The notes: generated from the letters alone by a model not told the origin. A stretch of 64,000 nucleotides of DNA from Lachnospiraceae bacterium (GCA_009774175.1 VSNG01000003.1:82368-146367); one strand, 5' to 3'; positions 1 through 9,623 are shown, counted from the stretch's first letter. Translations and numbers: made by a program.

Positions 1-2
1 AG

Positions 3-50
3 TATATTGACCCGTTTACGGGTGAGCCGGTAAAGAAAAACAAGAAATAA
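3..50 (+). CDS. 3' end of an unidentified gene (C-terminal 15 residues)
   Basis: The third frame is open from the window edge and reads YIDPFTGEPVKKNKK before a TAA at 48-50. The Lys-rich end looks like a genuine C-terminus. Too little is present to assign a family. It is followed directly by a hairpin that starts one base after the stop codon, consistent with the end of a transcription unit. Confidence 0.45.
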   Translation, partial: YIDPFTGEPVKKNKK

Positions 51-175
51 GCCACTTGGAGTGGCAGTAGGAAATCAAAGCAAACCAGTAAGCCCCTTAT
101 GGGGCTGCGCCTTCCGGGCGCAAGCAGGTAATAGCCCCTTATAGGGGCAGAGCAGGCTACCGGCTAAGCCGGTAG
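51..175. repeat. cluster of five short perfect hairpins
   Basis: Five inverted repeats follow one another: 51-65 (stem GCCACT), 91-106 (stem AGCCCC, loop TTAT), 107-121 (stem GCGCC), 134-148 (stem GCCCC, loop TTATA) and 157-175 (stem CTACCGGCT with a single-base centre). The second and fourth are near copies of each other. None is followed by a clear T-tract, so they are not ordinary terminators. They could be a small structured RNA, a REP-like repeat cluster, or structure downstream of a mobile or retroelement gene lying left of the window. Confidence 0.6.
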
Positions 176-211
176 TCCTGACTCTTGGATTTATGTGGTT
201 TTGGAAAAGCA

Positions 212-1003
212 TCAGGGGCCGTCATTGTCCGCAGCCTGATGCGCCATCAATACGCTTTTGGCTGCTGCCACGATGGCGCGGTCGGTTCTGTAAATATCAT
301 ATTCACTCATGGCAGGCAGTCCCATGGGAACGCCTGCCTTACGGTACTGCATACCGCTGTCTATGATTTTTTTGGCAGAAAGATGATAACTTGTTATTTT
401 CGTATCAGCAAGAAACCTGCGGATCACTTCCGGGTTTACGCCTGCGCCGGCCATAATTCTGGGACCGTTTGCTTTCTCCTGTAGTTTACATAATTCAATC
501 AAAAGAGGCATACCGGCCAGGCAGTCTTTTTCCTGTCCAGACGTCAGTATAGTATCGATTCCCAGTTCAGCGGCCTGGTTGTAAGTTTTTATGGGATCGG
601 CGCATACGTCGAATGCGCGGTGTAGCGTTATCTTTAACGTGCCGGCGGTTTTGATCAGCCGGGACATCTTTGTCATGTCGAGGCTGCCATCCGGTGTGAG
701 ACAGCCGATCACCACGCCATCGGCGCCTGCATTCTTAAAAAGCTCGACTTCCCGTCTGATGATCTCAAATTCATGATCCGTATAGAGAAAATCCCCGAAG
801 CGGGGCCGCAAAAGTACGCGGACCGGCAGATCGCAGGACGTTCTGACCTGTTCAAATAGGCCGATACCCGGTGAAATACCGCCAATGATCAGTGCCGCGC
901 ATAATTCCAATCGGTCTGCGCCGCCCTCTGCCGCGGCCACGGCCGATTCCACACTGTCTACACAACATTCCAGAATATAGTCCTTATTCCTGTCCATTTG
1001 CAT
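212..1003 (-). CDS. cutC: CutC family protein (copper homeostasis protein family)
   Basis: The 263-residue product matches the CutC TIM-barrel family in length and motifs: ILECCVDSVESA near the N-terminus, GGADRLELCA, a PVRVLLRPRFGDF strand, and GADGVVIGCLTPDG. CutC was first linked to copper tolerance in bacteria, but its biochemical role is unsettled and it is probably cytoplasmic. The gene stands alone, transcribed leftward, with hairpins downstream and no copper transporter nearby, so the sequence gives no support for a specific copper function here. The start could be either of two in-frame Met codons two residues apart. Confidence 0.9.
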   Translation of the reverse strand: MQMDRNKDYILECCVDSVESAVAAAEGGADRLELCAALIIGGISPGIGLFEQVRTSCDLPVRVLLRPRFGDFLYTDHEFEIIRREVELFKNAGADGVVIGCLTPDGSLDMTKMSRLIKTAGTLKITLHRAFDVCADPIKTYNQAAELGIDTILTSGQEKDCLAGMPLLIELCKLQEKANGPRIMAGAGVNPEVIRRFLADTKITSYHLSAKKIIDSGMQYRKAGVPMGLPAMSEYDIYRTDRAIVAAAKSVLMAHQAADNDGP

Positions 1004-1361
1004 CTCCGATTACATAATATAAGCAGCTTATATAGCGTTACAATAGGATCGTATCACATTTTCTGTTTTCATTCCAGACACATTTCTCCGTATACGTTTT
1101 TTGTACTTTTATACGCGTTTTCCCGGTATGTTCTAAAATTTGCCGTGGTTTTTCAAAAGTCGTGTTATGGCGATGGTAAAGGACAGCACGGGAAAACAGA
1201 ATTTAACCGATTATAGGAAGCAAATATAGCTGATACGGGAGACAAGGAGTATTCTGAAGTGAAGGAATACTCCTTGTTTCGTCTAGTATGTCACTTACGA
1301 TAACTTTCTTATGTAAGAGTATATTATTTTGCAAAAGAAAAATAAATATTTTCTAATATTT
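1004..1361. other. intergenic region with one strong hairpin
   Basis: No convincing gene is visible in this stretch between cutC and the sigma factor. It holds a perfect 13-bp stem (ACAAGGAGTATTC at 1242-1254 and its complement at 1265-1277, 10-base loop) followed by TTTCGTC. That could terminate a short rightward transcript, but no gene precedes it, so an unannotated small RNA is possible. The sequence becomes AT-rich toward the sigma-factor promoter. Confidence 0.5.
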
Positions 1362-1390
1362 TGAAACCAAAAGACTATATCTGACGTCTA
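1362..1390 (+). promoter_or_regulatory. ECF-sigma-type promoter ahead of the sigma factor gene
   Basis: TGAAACC (1362-1368) and CGTCTA (1385-1390) are separated by 16 bases. This is the spacing and sequence expected for ECF sigma factors of the Firmicute SigW/SigV type (a -35 containing GAAAC and a -10 containing CGTC). It lies 68 bases upstream of the sigma-factor start, which points to autoregulation. That last step is inference from known family behaviour. Confidence 0.7.
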
Positions 1391-1457
1391 ATGACCGTGA
1401 AACAAATGAAGGACGCTTGTATTTGTTTTACAATCATACGCGCGTAGGAGAAAGTTA

Positions 1458-1964
1458 ATGAAAAGCATTGAAACAAAGTTTTGTGTAAAGAAGGCTCAGA
1501 GGCATGATAAAGATGCATTTACCGAACTAATGCAGTTATATTTGAAGGATATGTATAGAACTGCCATTGCAATTCTGATGAATGAAGAAGATGCTGCAGA
1601 TGCTCTTCAGGATACAATTCTCACTTGTTGGGAAAAGTTATATACACTTAGGAAACCAGAGTTCTTTAAAACATGGATGACAAGGATACTTATAAATCAT
1701 TGCTATGATATCATAAGAGACAATGCGGTTTACAAGAATATGGAATCTTATGAGGAACCGTCAAAATGTGATGAGTATAATCTTGAATTGAAGGAGGCAT
1801 ATGCTTCTATAGACGAACGATACCGATTGCCTATGGAATTGTACTATAGTCAGGGATTCAAGATGAGAGAAATTGCGCAAATGTTGTCATTACCATTAAA
1901 TACCATCAAGACGAGGATTTCAAGAGGAAGAAAGCAACTGGAAAAGTATTACCGAGATTGTTAG
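1458..1964 (+). CDS. ECF RNA polymerase sigma factor
   Basis: The 168-residue protein has the two-domain ECF layout. Region 2 spans about residues 20-85 (AFTELMQLYLKDMYRTAI, then EEDAADALQDTIL and FKTWMTRILINHC). Region 4 spans about 110-165 (LPMELYYSQGFKMREIAQML, then LPLNTIKTRISRGRKQL as the recognition helix). An AGGAGA site sits just before the ATG. The next gene starts 10 bases after the stop and encodes a membrane protein, the usual arrangement of an ECF sigma factor with its anti-sigma factor. The closest known subgroup appears to be SigV-like. The inducing signal cannot be read from the sequence. Confidence 0.9.
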   Translation: MKSIETKFCVKKAQRHDKDAFTELMQLYLKDMYRTAIAILMNEEDAADALQDTILTCWEKLYTLRKPEFFKTWMTRILINHCYDIIRDNAVYKNMESYEEPSKCDEYNLELKEAYASIDERYRLPMELYYSQGFKMREIAQMLSLPLNTIKTRISRGRKQLEKYYRDC

Positions 1965-1974
1965 GAGGATAGAA

Positions 1975-3144
1975 ATGGCAAATAAAAAAACTATACTTTC
2001 TGAAGAAATAGAATTATCGGAAATTGTATTGAAAAAAACAAATCAGGCCTTTGAAATCATTAAGCAGGAGGATATTGTTTATATGAAAAAAACACATACC
2101 AGTAGAGGTAAAAGGTTTAAAACGCAGGCTGCCGTTATTGCAGGTGTTTGCATATTAGCAATTAGCAGTATAAGTGCCGCTGCAGCAATTCATCATTATT
2201 GGGGGAGAGGCATGAACGGAAATATTCAGGCATCCGATGAGCAACAGCAAATGCTTACCGAAAAGAATATAGCAAAAGTGTACAGTGAAGAGCAGGATAG
2301 TCCGTCACTTGCCGTAACAAATAACGGCGTTACAATAGAGCCGGATACAGTTATTGTGGATGAAAGATTGGTATATATGGCGTTTCGTATTTCAGGTTAT
2401 AGCGTAGCGGATAGGATGGAGCCGGGATTTGAAATGGTAAATGTGTATCAGGGAGATAATCCTGAGGATGAAAGTGCATGGGTTAATATGAGCGGAACCA
2501 TGTATGATGGAATTATCTCTGATGAAAACGGTATACTGGTATATGAAGATGGAACATCCTTAGAAAGCTATGAAGATGGAAGCATTATCTCCCATTATAC
2601 GGATGATAACGGAAATATGGAATATATTATTCAGGCAAGCTGTGTGGACAAGAACGATTCATTTCTCGGCAAGACAATACACGTTGAATTCAAAAATATG
2701 GGAACAATCTCAAAAGGAGCGTTTATTACTGCAGTGGATGGAGAATGGAATTTTGAAATAAACCTTTCCGATGTCAGTTCGACTCAAAATATTAGGGTAG
2801 GGCAAAAAGTGGAAGGAACGGGTTTCACGATGGAGGATATCAATATCTCACCGATTTCCATTAAAGTAAATTATTCTGTCAGTACGGCTCCGATAGAAAA
2901 AGAAGATGATCTTGGCATTCCTGAGGTCAAGGGAGTTGTATTAAAAGACGGAACAAGAATTTCATACTTAACGAATCCCGGCAGATTGGGATATACAGAT
3001 AGCGGCAAGTCAAATGCGTATCAAATAGCAGGTTTTTCCCGAGTTGTTGATGTTGATGAGATAGCTGCGCTAATCGTTATGACATCGTATGAAAATGAAA
3101 AAGTTGAGATAGAAACAATTTCCCTGCAGGACGCAGAACAATGA
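1975..3144 (+). CDS. DUF4179-type membrane protein, probable anti-sigma factor
   Basis: The 389-residue protein has a cytoplasmic N-terminus of about 55 residues, one transmembrane helix at roughly 57-76 (AAVIAGVCILAISSISAAAA), then a long extracytoplasmic part with the DUF4179 region (YWGRGMNG onward, NGVTIEPDTVIVDERLVYM). DUF4179 proteins are commonly encoded next to ECF sigma factors in Clostridia and Bacilli and are inferred to hold them at the membrane. The AGGAGG site between the two genes and the 10-base gap indicate one transcript. Direct anti-sigma activity is inferred from context and topology, not from a recognised zinc-finger anti-sigma motif, which I do not see. Confidence 0.8.
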   Translation: MANKKTILSEEIELSEIVLKKTNQAFEIIKQEDIVYMKKTHTSRGKRFKTQAAVIAGVCILAISSISAAAAIHHYWGRGMNGNIQASDEQQQMLTEKNIAKVYSEEQDSPSLAVTNNGVTIEPDTVIVDERLVYMAFRISGYSVADRMEPGFEMVNVYQGDNPEDESAWVNMSGTMYDGIISDENGILVYEDGTSLESYEDGSIISHYTDDNGNMEYIIQASCVDKNDSFLGKTIHVEFKNMGTISKGAFITAVDGEWNFEINLSDVSSTQNIRVGQKVEGTGFTMEDINISPISIKVNYSVSTAPIEKEDDLGIPEVKGVVLKDGTRISYLTNPGRLGYTDSGKSNAYQIAGFSRVVDVDEIAALIVMTSYENEKVEIETISLQDAEQ

Positions 3145-3258
3145 CTCCCGCGCTGGTTCAGCGTGAAATAGAAGCTCTGTTGGTATGATTATGCAGATAG
3201 GAAACCGAGGCAGCCGGAAATGTACTATTGCAATGAATTTCGCAGGAGATATATAATT

Positions 3259-6200
3259 ATAGTAGAGACAAAGGAAAAACAAGAAGATCTGCTTTTTCCC
3301 GGAGCGGAATATCTGGCGGAGCCGGAGAATCGGGCGTTTTATATTTCTTACCAGCCGGATTACCTGATGAAGAATGTGAGTATAAATCCGAATGCGATTT
3401 TATATGGGCTCTTTATAGCGGAGTTTTCACCCATGGAGGACGCCATGCCAGATGAGTCGGCGCCGGTTCAGATCACGAAGGTGATCGGTGGTGATCCGCG
3501 TCTTGAGGGCGTGGTGGATTATTTCTGTGACCATAGAAATCCCAGCCCGGAAATGCTCTACAAGGATAAGACCTATGTGGCGATGATGGGTTCTCAGGGT
3601 ACCTATATACACGGTAAGGTTTATGAGGAGAAAATGCAGTCGAAAAGCGAGGTACATATCGGACTGGAAATGGTGCCATTTTCGTTGGAGTCGGACGTAC
3701 TTTTGCCGGACGGCAGTCAACCGGAGGATGCACTTCTACAACGGTCGGTGCGTTATGATCGACGGCAGGGATACCACCGCCTCCGTTCAGATACCAAACG
3801 GCGGCATCGACAACCTCCTAAAAGGCAGGGCAGAGCACGGCACGGACAAGCTGGCGTTTACGTTCTATGACAAGGGGTATTCCAAGATCAAGGAGGGAAT
3901 GATGGGGAATATGGTAAATAACAAGTATATCGAGTGGGATTTTTCAAATCCGGCACATGAGGCGTATTTTCTGAACTGTTTTAACGGGGAGGAGACGATG
4001 CGGAAGGAATACCCTGTCCTGTACGGGATGCTCCAGCATACGAAGAGGTTGGCAGCGGAGGACGCTGAGGCGTTTCATGCCTTGAAAACGGGCGGCGCCG
4101 CAGGCTATGTTGACCGTGCCCATATCCATGAGCTTGTTGTAAGGAAAAGTAATCGGAATGATGACGCAGGGGAAAACAGCTTGTACTGCAAGGGATGTAC
4201 GTCGCTGGTGTCGGTGAAGCCGGCGGTACATGTTACGCTTGAAATATATAAGAATGAAAAAAGGATCGCCAGAAATTTCCAGACCAGAAAGAATGTGCAG
4301 TATCTGGAGCTGGAGTGTCTGGCGGAGGAGAGCGGTGATCTGACATCGGACGATGACGTCAAGGCTTTGATCTCCTGCTTTTGGAATGAGCCGGAAAGCG
4401 ATATCCTGCGGGGCGGGTATATGCAGGAGACTTTGCGGCTTGAGGGAGGAAAGTATGTGGCGGATGTGGTCTGCGAGAACCCCAGAAAAAAGACTACGGG
4501 GTCAGATACGATTGTCATATCTTACGGCAGAGGATCTGCGGACAATGTGGATTACTTTTACTTGGAGGGAATGAGGGATAAGGACGGAAACCAGAGGGTA
4601 ACGCTCGACGTGAACGGTTCGGTAAACCTTTCCGACGCCGTCTTTTTACGGTATAAGGCCCATGACATGAGCATGTTCTCCGTTTCCAAAGGCGTTATTA
4701 CATATAACGGAGCGGCTCCTGTATGCGAGAAGACACCAAGCGGCTTTTCGTGGAAATATGATTTCGAATGGCAGGATTCGATTGAGTCCAGTGTGAAGTA
4801 CGGACAGCATCAGTATGAGTTTGACATGCGGCTGGAATTTGTTGTACAGGATAAAGACGGAAAGGAGCAGGAGCAGTACATAGACGTCAGTTCCGTGAAC
4901 TCGGAGGAAGCCAAAAATATTGCTATCGTCCCCGGGATGACACTCCTGTGGGGGTGTCTTGGCAGGGATACGCTGGTGCATATGGCGGACGGTTCGGTGA
5001 AAAAAATAAGCGATATCGCTGTTGGCGAGCGGGTAGCGACCCCTGGGGGAAATGCAGCGGTGTCAAAAGTATGGACGGGAACAGAGAAAGAAATCTACCA
5101 TATTAAGACGGACAGCGGCAAGGAGATTCTGGCCACCGGGGAGCATCAGTTCAAGACAGATGACGGGTATGTGCGGGTGCTAGACCTGACCAGCAGCACC
5201 AGACTTATGACGGATGAGGGCGGTACCATGCGGGCTGTCTACTGCTATGCGCAGGCGTATCAGGACACCGTATACAGCCTTGATCTGGAGGATGGCGACA
5301 GCTTTTTCGCGGCCGGATTTGTTTCCGGCACAATGGAGCGGCAGAATATGGTCTGTGAACAGAAAATTCTGCCGCCCGTCAGGGAGGATCTGAAAGAAGA
5401 ACTTGCGAAACTGGACAGACAGATAGCGGAAGGCGAGATTTTCCGGGGAAACAGTGTGCCGTGGTACGAATACTGTGAAGTTTCCATGACCGTGAAGAAC
5501 GGAAAGGTAGTCTTAAACTGGGCGACAAATTATAAGACGAATGATGACTGGGTGGGTCTGTATCGCAATGCCTCCGATGGGAATGAGAAATACATAGGAG
5601 GCGCATGGCAGTGGGTGTCTAAGGGCAACAGCTATCAGACAGACGTGTATGTGGCGCCGGGGCTTCAGGCAAGGTATATCAGGGGGAGGAAAAATTATAC
5701 CTGTCTGGCAAAAACAGATCCTTTTCCCGCAGTGGACGAGGCGGTGGAAGTCCGCGTTCCCTATTTGGGCAAACAGGTGATAAGAGAAGAATCTGTGGGC
5801 GGGGCGTTCTATGAAAAAACGCCGGAGGAGGCGGCGGAGATCCTCAGACAACAGGAGCAGCCAAATAGCGATGATATAGGTTACAGCATCTATGGAAAGT
5901 GTACGCTTGGTTATAAAAAGGGAAAATTTATCATCGACTGGGAAATGGAATCCTGCGAGCCTTATGACTGGATCGGCCTGTATCAAAATTCTTCGGCCGG
6001 ACAGAACGATTATGTGACTTACCAGTGGGTGGAGAAAAAGGCGCCGTTCGAGACGAAGATTGAGGTGAATGCCGGATGGCAGATTCGCTACTACCGCTGG
6101 TCAAAGCAGAGTAAGAAGTATGTGGAGGCGGCGAGAACCAACGAATTTAAGGCGCTGACAATCAAATCCAACACGGCGGACTATCCGTACAAGCCGGACA

Positions 6201-6994
6201 GCGCTCTTTTTTCAACGTTACAGAGGGTATTTCCCTATCTGAAACAGGAGGATACGATCATTACCGGGGCTGATGTTACGGGTTATAACTGTATCGCCTG
6301 GTCGCTCGGCCTTAACGACAGATGGATCAATCCCGCCGGCAGTATCGAGGCGTTTACTGCGTTCTATATACAGGCGGGCTGTGAGGAGAGAATGAGGTAT
6401 TCTGCGGATACGGTAGTCGCCGCATGGGCAGATAGGGGGAAGCCGACCCACGGAAGCCGCCTGTATCAGGAGGGAAGCGGACTGTGGGAGTCCAAGCTTG
6501 GGAAAAGCTATCGGATTACCCATGGGGAGGAGGAGCTGAGCGGTAGTACCTATGGGGTGATTGTCGGCTATTTTACCGCGCCGAAGAAATTTAAGGCGAA
6601 ACGGGAGAGGACGAAGCTCACGGCAGGACAGCAGGAAACGCTTGGAAGACTGGTGGATGAGGCGGAAAGCGGTCTCAGGGAGCCCTTCGAGAGCGCCTTT
6701 GCGAAGCTGAAAGAAGAGTGGCATTCGGAGGCCTTCCGCTATGAAGCAAGCACGGAGAGCATCCGCAGACTGCCCGTTTACACAGAACTTGTGGAGATGG
6801 GGCCGGCAGTTTTGCCGCTGCTTGTGGCGAAGCTTGCGGAGGAGGAGAATTTCTTTGCGCTGCCGCTTTACGATGAAATGCAAAGTGACGGTCTGCTCAG
6901 GGTATCCTATCAGGATGAGCGGTACAAAAAAGATGCCGTCGAGGGCGAGCAGGAGCGGGCAAGGCGGAGCGTGGCCGCATATCTGGACAGATAA
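3259..6994 (+). pseudogene. Hint-domain multidomain protein, frameshifted and with a lost start codon
   Basis: Coding continuity runs from about 3259 in frame 1 to about 3740, then moves to frame 2 and stays open to the TAA at 6992-6994, giving a reconstructed protein of about 1240 residues. An AGGAGA site at 3244-3249 is correctly spaced from an ATA codon at 3259, which looks like a mutated ATG. The parts in order are an unrecognised N-terminal region; a Hint (hedgehog/intein) domain starting at the Cys coded at 4955 (CLGRDTLVHMADGS) and ending near 5335; two related beta-type modules at about 5473-5735 and 5890-6160, each with a DW[VI]GLY motif; and a C-terminal DUF7689-like region with YNCIAWSLG and GKPTHGSR. 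Hint domains typically self-cleave and release downstream polypeptides in bacterial polymorphic toxins and exported effectors. No signal peptide is visible. It may be a dead effector gene; a sequence error could explain the frameshift but not both defects. Confidence 0.7.
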
Positions 6995-7012
6995 TGTGAA
7001 GGAAAGGAATAA

Positions 7013-9034
7013 TCAAGACCAAGGGGGTATGCCGGGGAAGACAAAGAGGACGCTGCGGACGAGCCGGCCGGTGGCATAACCGATACGGAGGATAAGGGTG
7101 GCACAGGGGAAAGTGCGCCCTCAGAGGAGCAGGGGGAGAGCGAGCAGGAAAGCACGCTTTCGGAGGAACAACAGGCAAGCGCAGTCGCACAGGGAGAAGG
7201 GTGAGAAAGGTTATGCGGCATGGGAAGAAAAGCTGTATGCGTATGCGGAGGAAGCCCTTGCCATCTGGGAGGAATATGAGAAGCTGACGGAGGTGGAGAT
7301 ACCGTCCAGTGTGACAAGTATAGGGGAGGAGGTATTTGTAGAATGTCGCTCTTTGACGGAGGTGACGATACCAGACAGCGTGGAAAATATAGATTCGTGG
7401 GCATTTGGAATGTGTAGTGGTCTGACTAAGGTGAGCTTTCAAAGGAAGGAGCCTCCAACATCGGAAGGAGATGTATTTGAATCATGTTCTGGTTTAACCA
7501 ACATCTATATCCCTTCGTGTCAATATTTGGAAGGATATCGGGTGATTGTAGGGAGTGACTATCAGGACAAAATAACAGCGTCCGAGCATGAAGAGTTTAC
7601 CTATACCGTCGCAGGTCACTTAAAGAGATGACTGGATAGAGCAGGATGACAATAAGCCGGATGAGACTTCGATCCTCTACGAGAATAACACCAATCCCGG
7701 AACCGCTACGGCCAAGTTGACGATCGGAGGGGTAACGGCGCAGATTTCCTTTACGATTGTGGACAAAACGGCGCCCGACAAACCTGTACTGCAAAACGGC
7801 GTGACCCTGCCTGCGGACTGGACGAACGCACAGGACAAAATCCCGCTGAGCTGTATGACAACGTGGGTGTGACGGAGCTGTGGGTGAGCGTTGACGACGC
7901 CTCTCCCTATATAGGCGAGTGGTGCAGCGATGAGCAGGGCACCCCTGCGGTATTTACCAGTATCACGTCGGATATGACCGTGTATGCCGTTTACACGAAG
8001 GCATATACCGTCACCATGCAGACAGGCACAGGCTATACCCTGTCCACGCAAACAGGCAGCAAAAGTCCTGCGAAAGAGGGCGGCAGCTTCACCGTTCGCT
8101 TTGCCTTAGCAAACAGCTACCAGAAGACCGCTGATTTTGCGGTGAAAGTAAACGGCGTGAAAGTGGAGCTGGCGGCGGACGGTGCCTATACCATTAGTGA
8201 TATCAGGGAGAACCAGACAGTGACGGCGGAGGGCGTGGCGAAGAAAGCAGGAAAACCGTCCGGGTCCGGCGGGGACAAAGAAGACGGTCGAAACCCGGGA
8301 ACCGCATCCGCAGCGGAAAAGAAGCCGGAGGGCAGACCGGGAGCCGCACCGAAACAGAAAGAAAACGGGAAGCCGGAGGAAAAATCAGGCACGGACGGCA
8401 TGGATGCAGGGACACCAGAAACGGAAAGCACGGATGCCCGGAGCAGTCGTGGAGGCGGTGCTGACGCCCGGACAGCAGGAAATCGTAAACAGCGGCAGGA
8501 CCATAGAGATTCGGATAGAGGTGACGGATATTTCCGAAAAAACACCCGCACAGGATAAGGAAGTGAGTGAGAGCGGCATCGGAGCGCACCGGGAAGAAGC
8601 ACCGGGGCTTGTGCTTGGCATGTATGTTGCCATCTCCATGTTCGTCAGGATCGGGGAGGAAGAGTGGAACGCTGTTACGGAAACGAAGGAACCCATAGAA
8701 GTGGTGAGGTATCCCGGAGAAACTGTTAAGTGAGGACAGAAAGTTTTACATCATCCGTGCCCATAACGGGGAATATATCTTTATGGACGATCTGGACAGT
8801 GAGCCGGACACTATTACCATCCGCACGGATCTGTTCTCAAGCTACGCCATCGCCTATGTGGATACGGAGGGTGCAGACAGCGGGGCGAAGTGCAGCCTCT
8901 GCCATATCTGCCCAGCCCTCTTTGGGGTATGCTGCTTTATCTGGCTGGTGGTTATCCTGGCAGTCATGGTGATTGTGATACTTGTGGCATGGCGGCGGAG
9001 GAAAGCGGAGGAGCCGGGAGAGAGGAAAAGTTAA
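7013..9034 (+). pseudogene. decayed BspA-type leucine-rich-repeat surface protein
   Basis: Protein-like segments follow one another in changing frames. They are an acidic Glu/Ser/Gln-rich linker (7013-7203, frame 2); a linker helix and BspA-type LRR_5 repeats such as LTEVEIPSSVTSIGEEVF (7200-7626, frame 3); an Ig-like or Big segment ending near 7870 (frame 1); further extracellular repeat-like sequence with a Lys/Pro/Glu-rich linker (7852-8420, frame 3); a segment to 8733 (frame 1); and a C-terminal part (8735-9034, frame 2) with a transmembrane helix (FIWLVVILAVMVIVILVAW) and a basic tail RRRKAEE. Together they describe one surface protein anchored by a C-terminal membrane segment, now broken by at least five frame changes and lacking its N-terminus. 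BspA-like proteins are associated with host or bacterial adhesion. No intact start or signal peptide is present. Confidence 0.75.
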
Positions 9035-9580
9035 AAGGTAAATGACATGTTCTGCTGGTGAATGATGTGCCGGCAGAAAACATAGGGAAATAGCAAAGGC
9101 CGGTGATTCCGATATTGATCGGAGCCACCGACTTTTGCAGTGCGCCTTGCGGCGCACGTTTCATACATAGATCTTAACTATGCACCTTGAAAATTTAATA
9201 TCTGGCAGTTATTCAGTCGTTAATGTTCAGTCAATTACGCTGCTTCCAGCTTCGATTCTAAAAGTGCAGGTATTGCATCCATATCAGCCTGGAAAAATGC
9301 TTCCAAAATCATTGAAGGATGTGCCGGATGAAGTACGGAAATTATTACAGGATTGTGGATGTGCCGAAGATATGGCTGCCGAGACAATCCGCAACAGGGA
9401 GAGCGCTTAAGAATGTGGACCATATGTATCTGAGCGATTTGAGTGAATAAATTATAATATCATCTGTTATTTGGAATGACTCTGTGCCATACTATCTATA
9501 TGCAGCAAGCCGGAACCGTTCCTATTGGAAAGAAAGGAGTGGCTTTATGGTAAACAGCTTGCAAAAATTTTATAAATTTA
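9035..9580. other. intergenic region with a hairpin and a gene fragment
   Basis: A perfect stem GTGCGCC / GGCGCAC with a TTGC loop lies at 9140-9157, followed by GTTTC; it may be the terminator of the decayed surface-protein gene. From about 9285 to 9447 there is protein-like sequence (KDVPDEVRKLLQDCGCAEDM in one frame, then NVDHMYLSDLSE ending in TAA in another). It reads like the end of a small gene carrying a frameshift. I do not recognise the family. Confidence 0.4.
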
Positions 9581-9607
9581 TTAGCACTCACCTCTTGACA
9601 GTGCTAA
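9581..9607 (+). promoter_or_regulatory. CIRCE operator (HrcA site) upstream of clpB
   Basis: TTAGCACTC (9581-9589), a 9-base spacer, and CAGTGCTAA (9599-9607) match the CIRCE inverted repeat with a single mismatch in the right arm (C for G). CIRCE is the binding site of the heat-shock repressor HrcA. It overlaps the -35 of the clpB promoter, so bound HrcA would block polymerase. Confidence 0.88.
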
Positions 9608-9623
9608 CAATGCGTTGTATTGT
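9595..9623 (+). promoter_or_regulatory. sigma-A promoter of clpB
   Basis: TTGACA (9595-9600), 17 bases, then TATTGT (9618-9623). The -35 hexamer lies inside the spacer and right arm of CIRCE. The clpB start is 60 bases downstream of the -10. Confidence 0.7.

Noticed and set aside
998..1216. Open frame of 72 codons to the right of cutC
   Set aside because: No ribosome-binding site, biased composition and no resemblance to a protein; it crosses the cutC upstream region.
8186..8602. Reverse-strand open frames across the BspA-type remnant
   Set aside because: They are mirror frames of low-complexity coding sequence rich in Ser and Pro, with no start signals.
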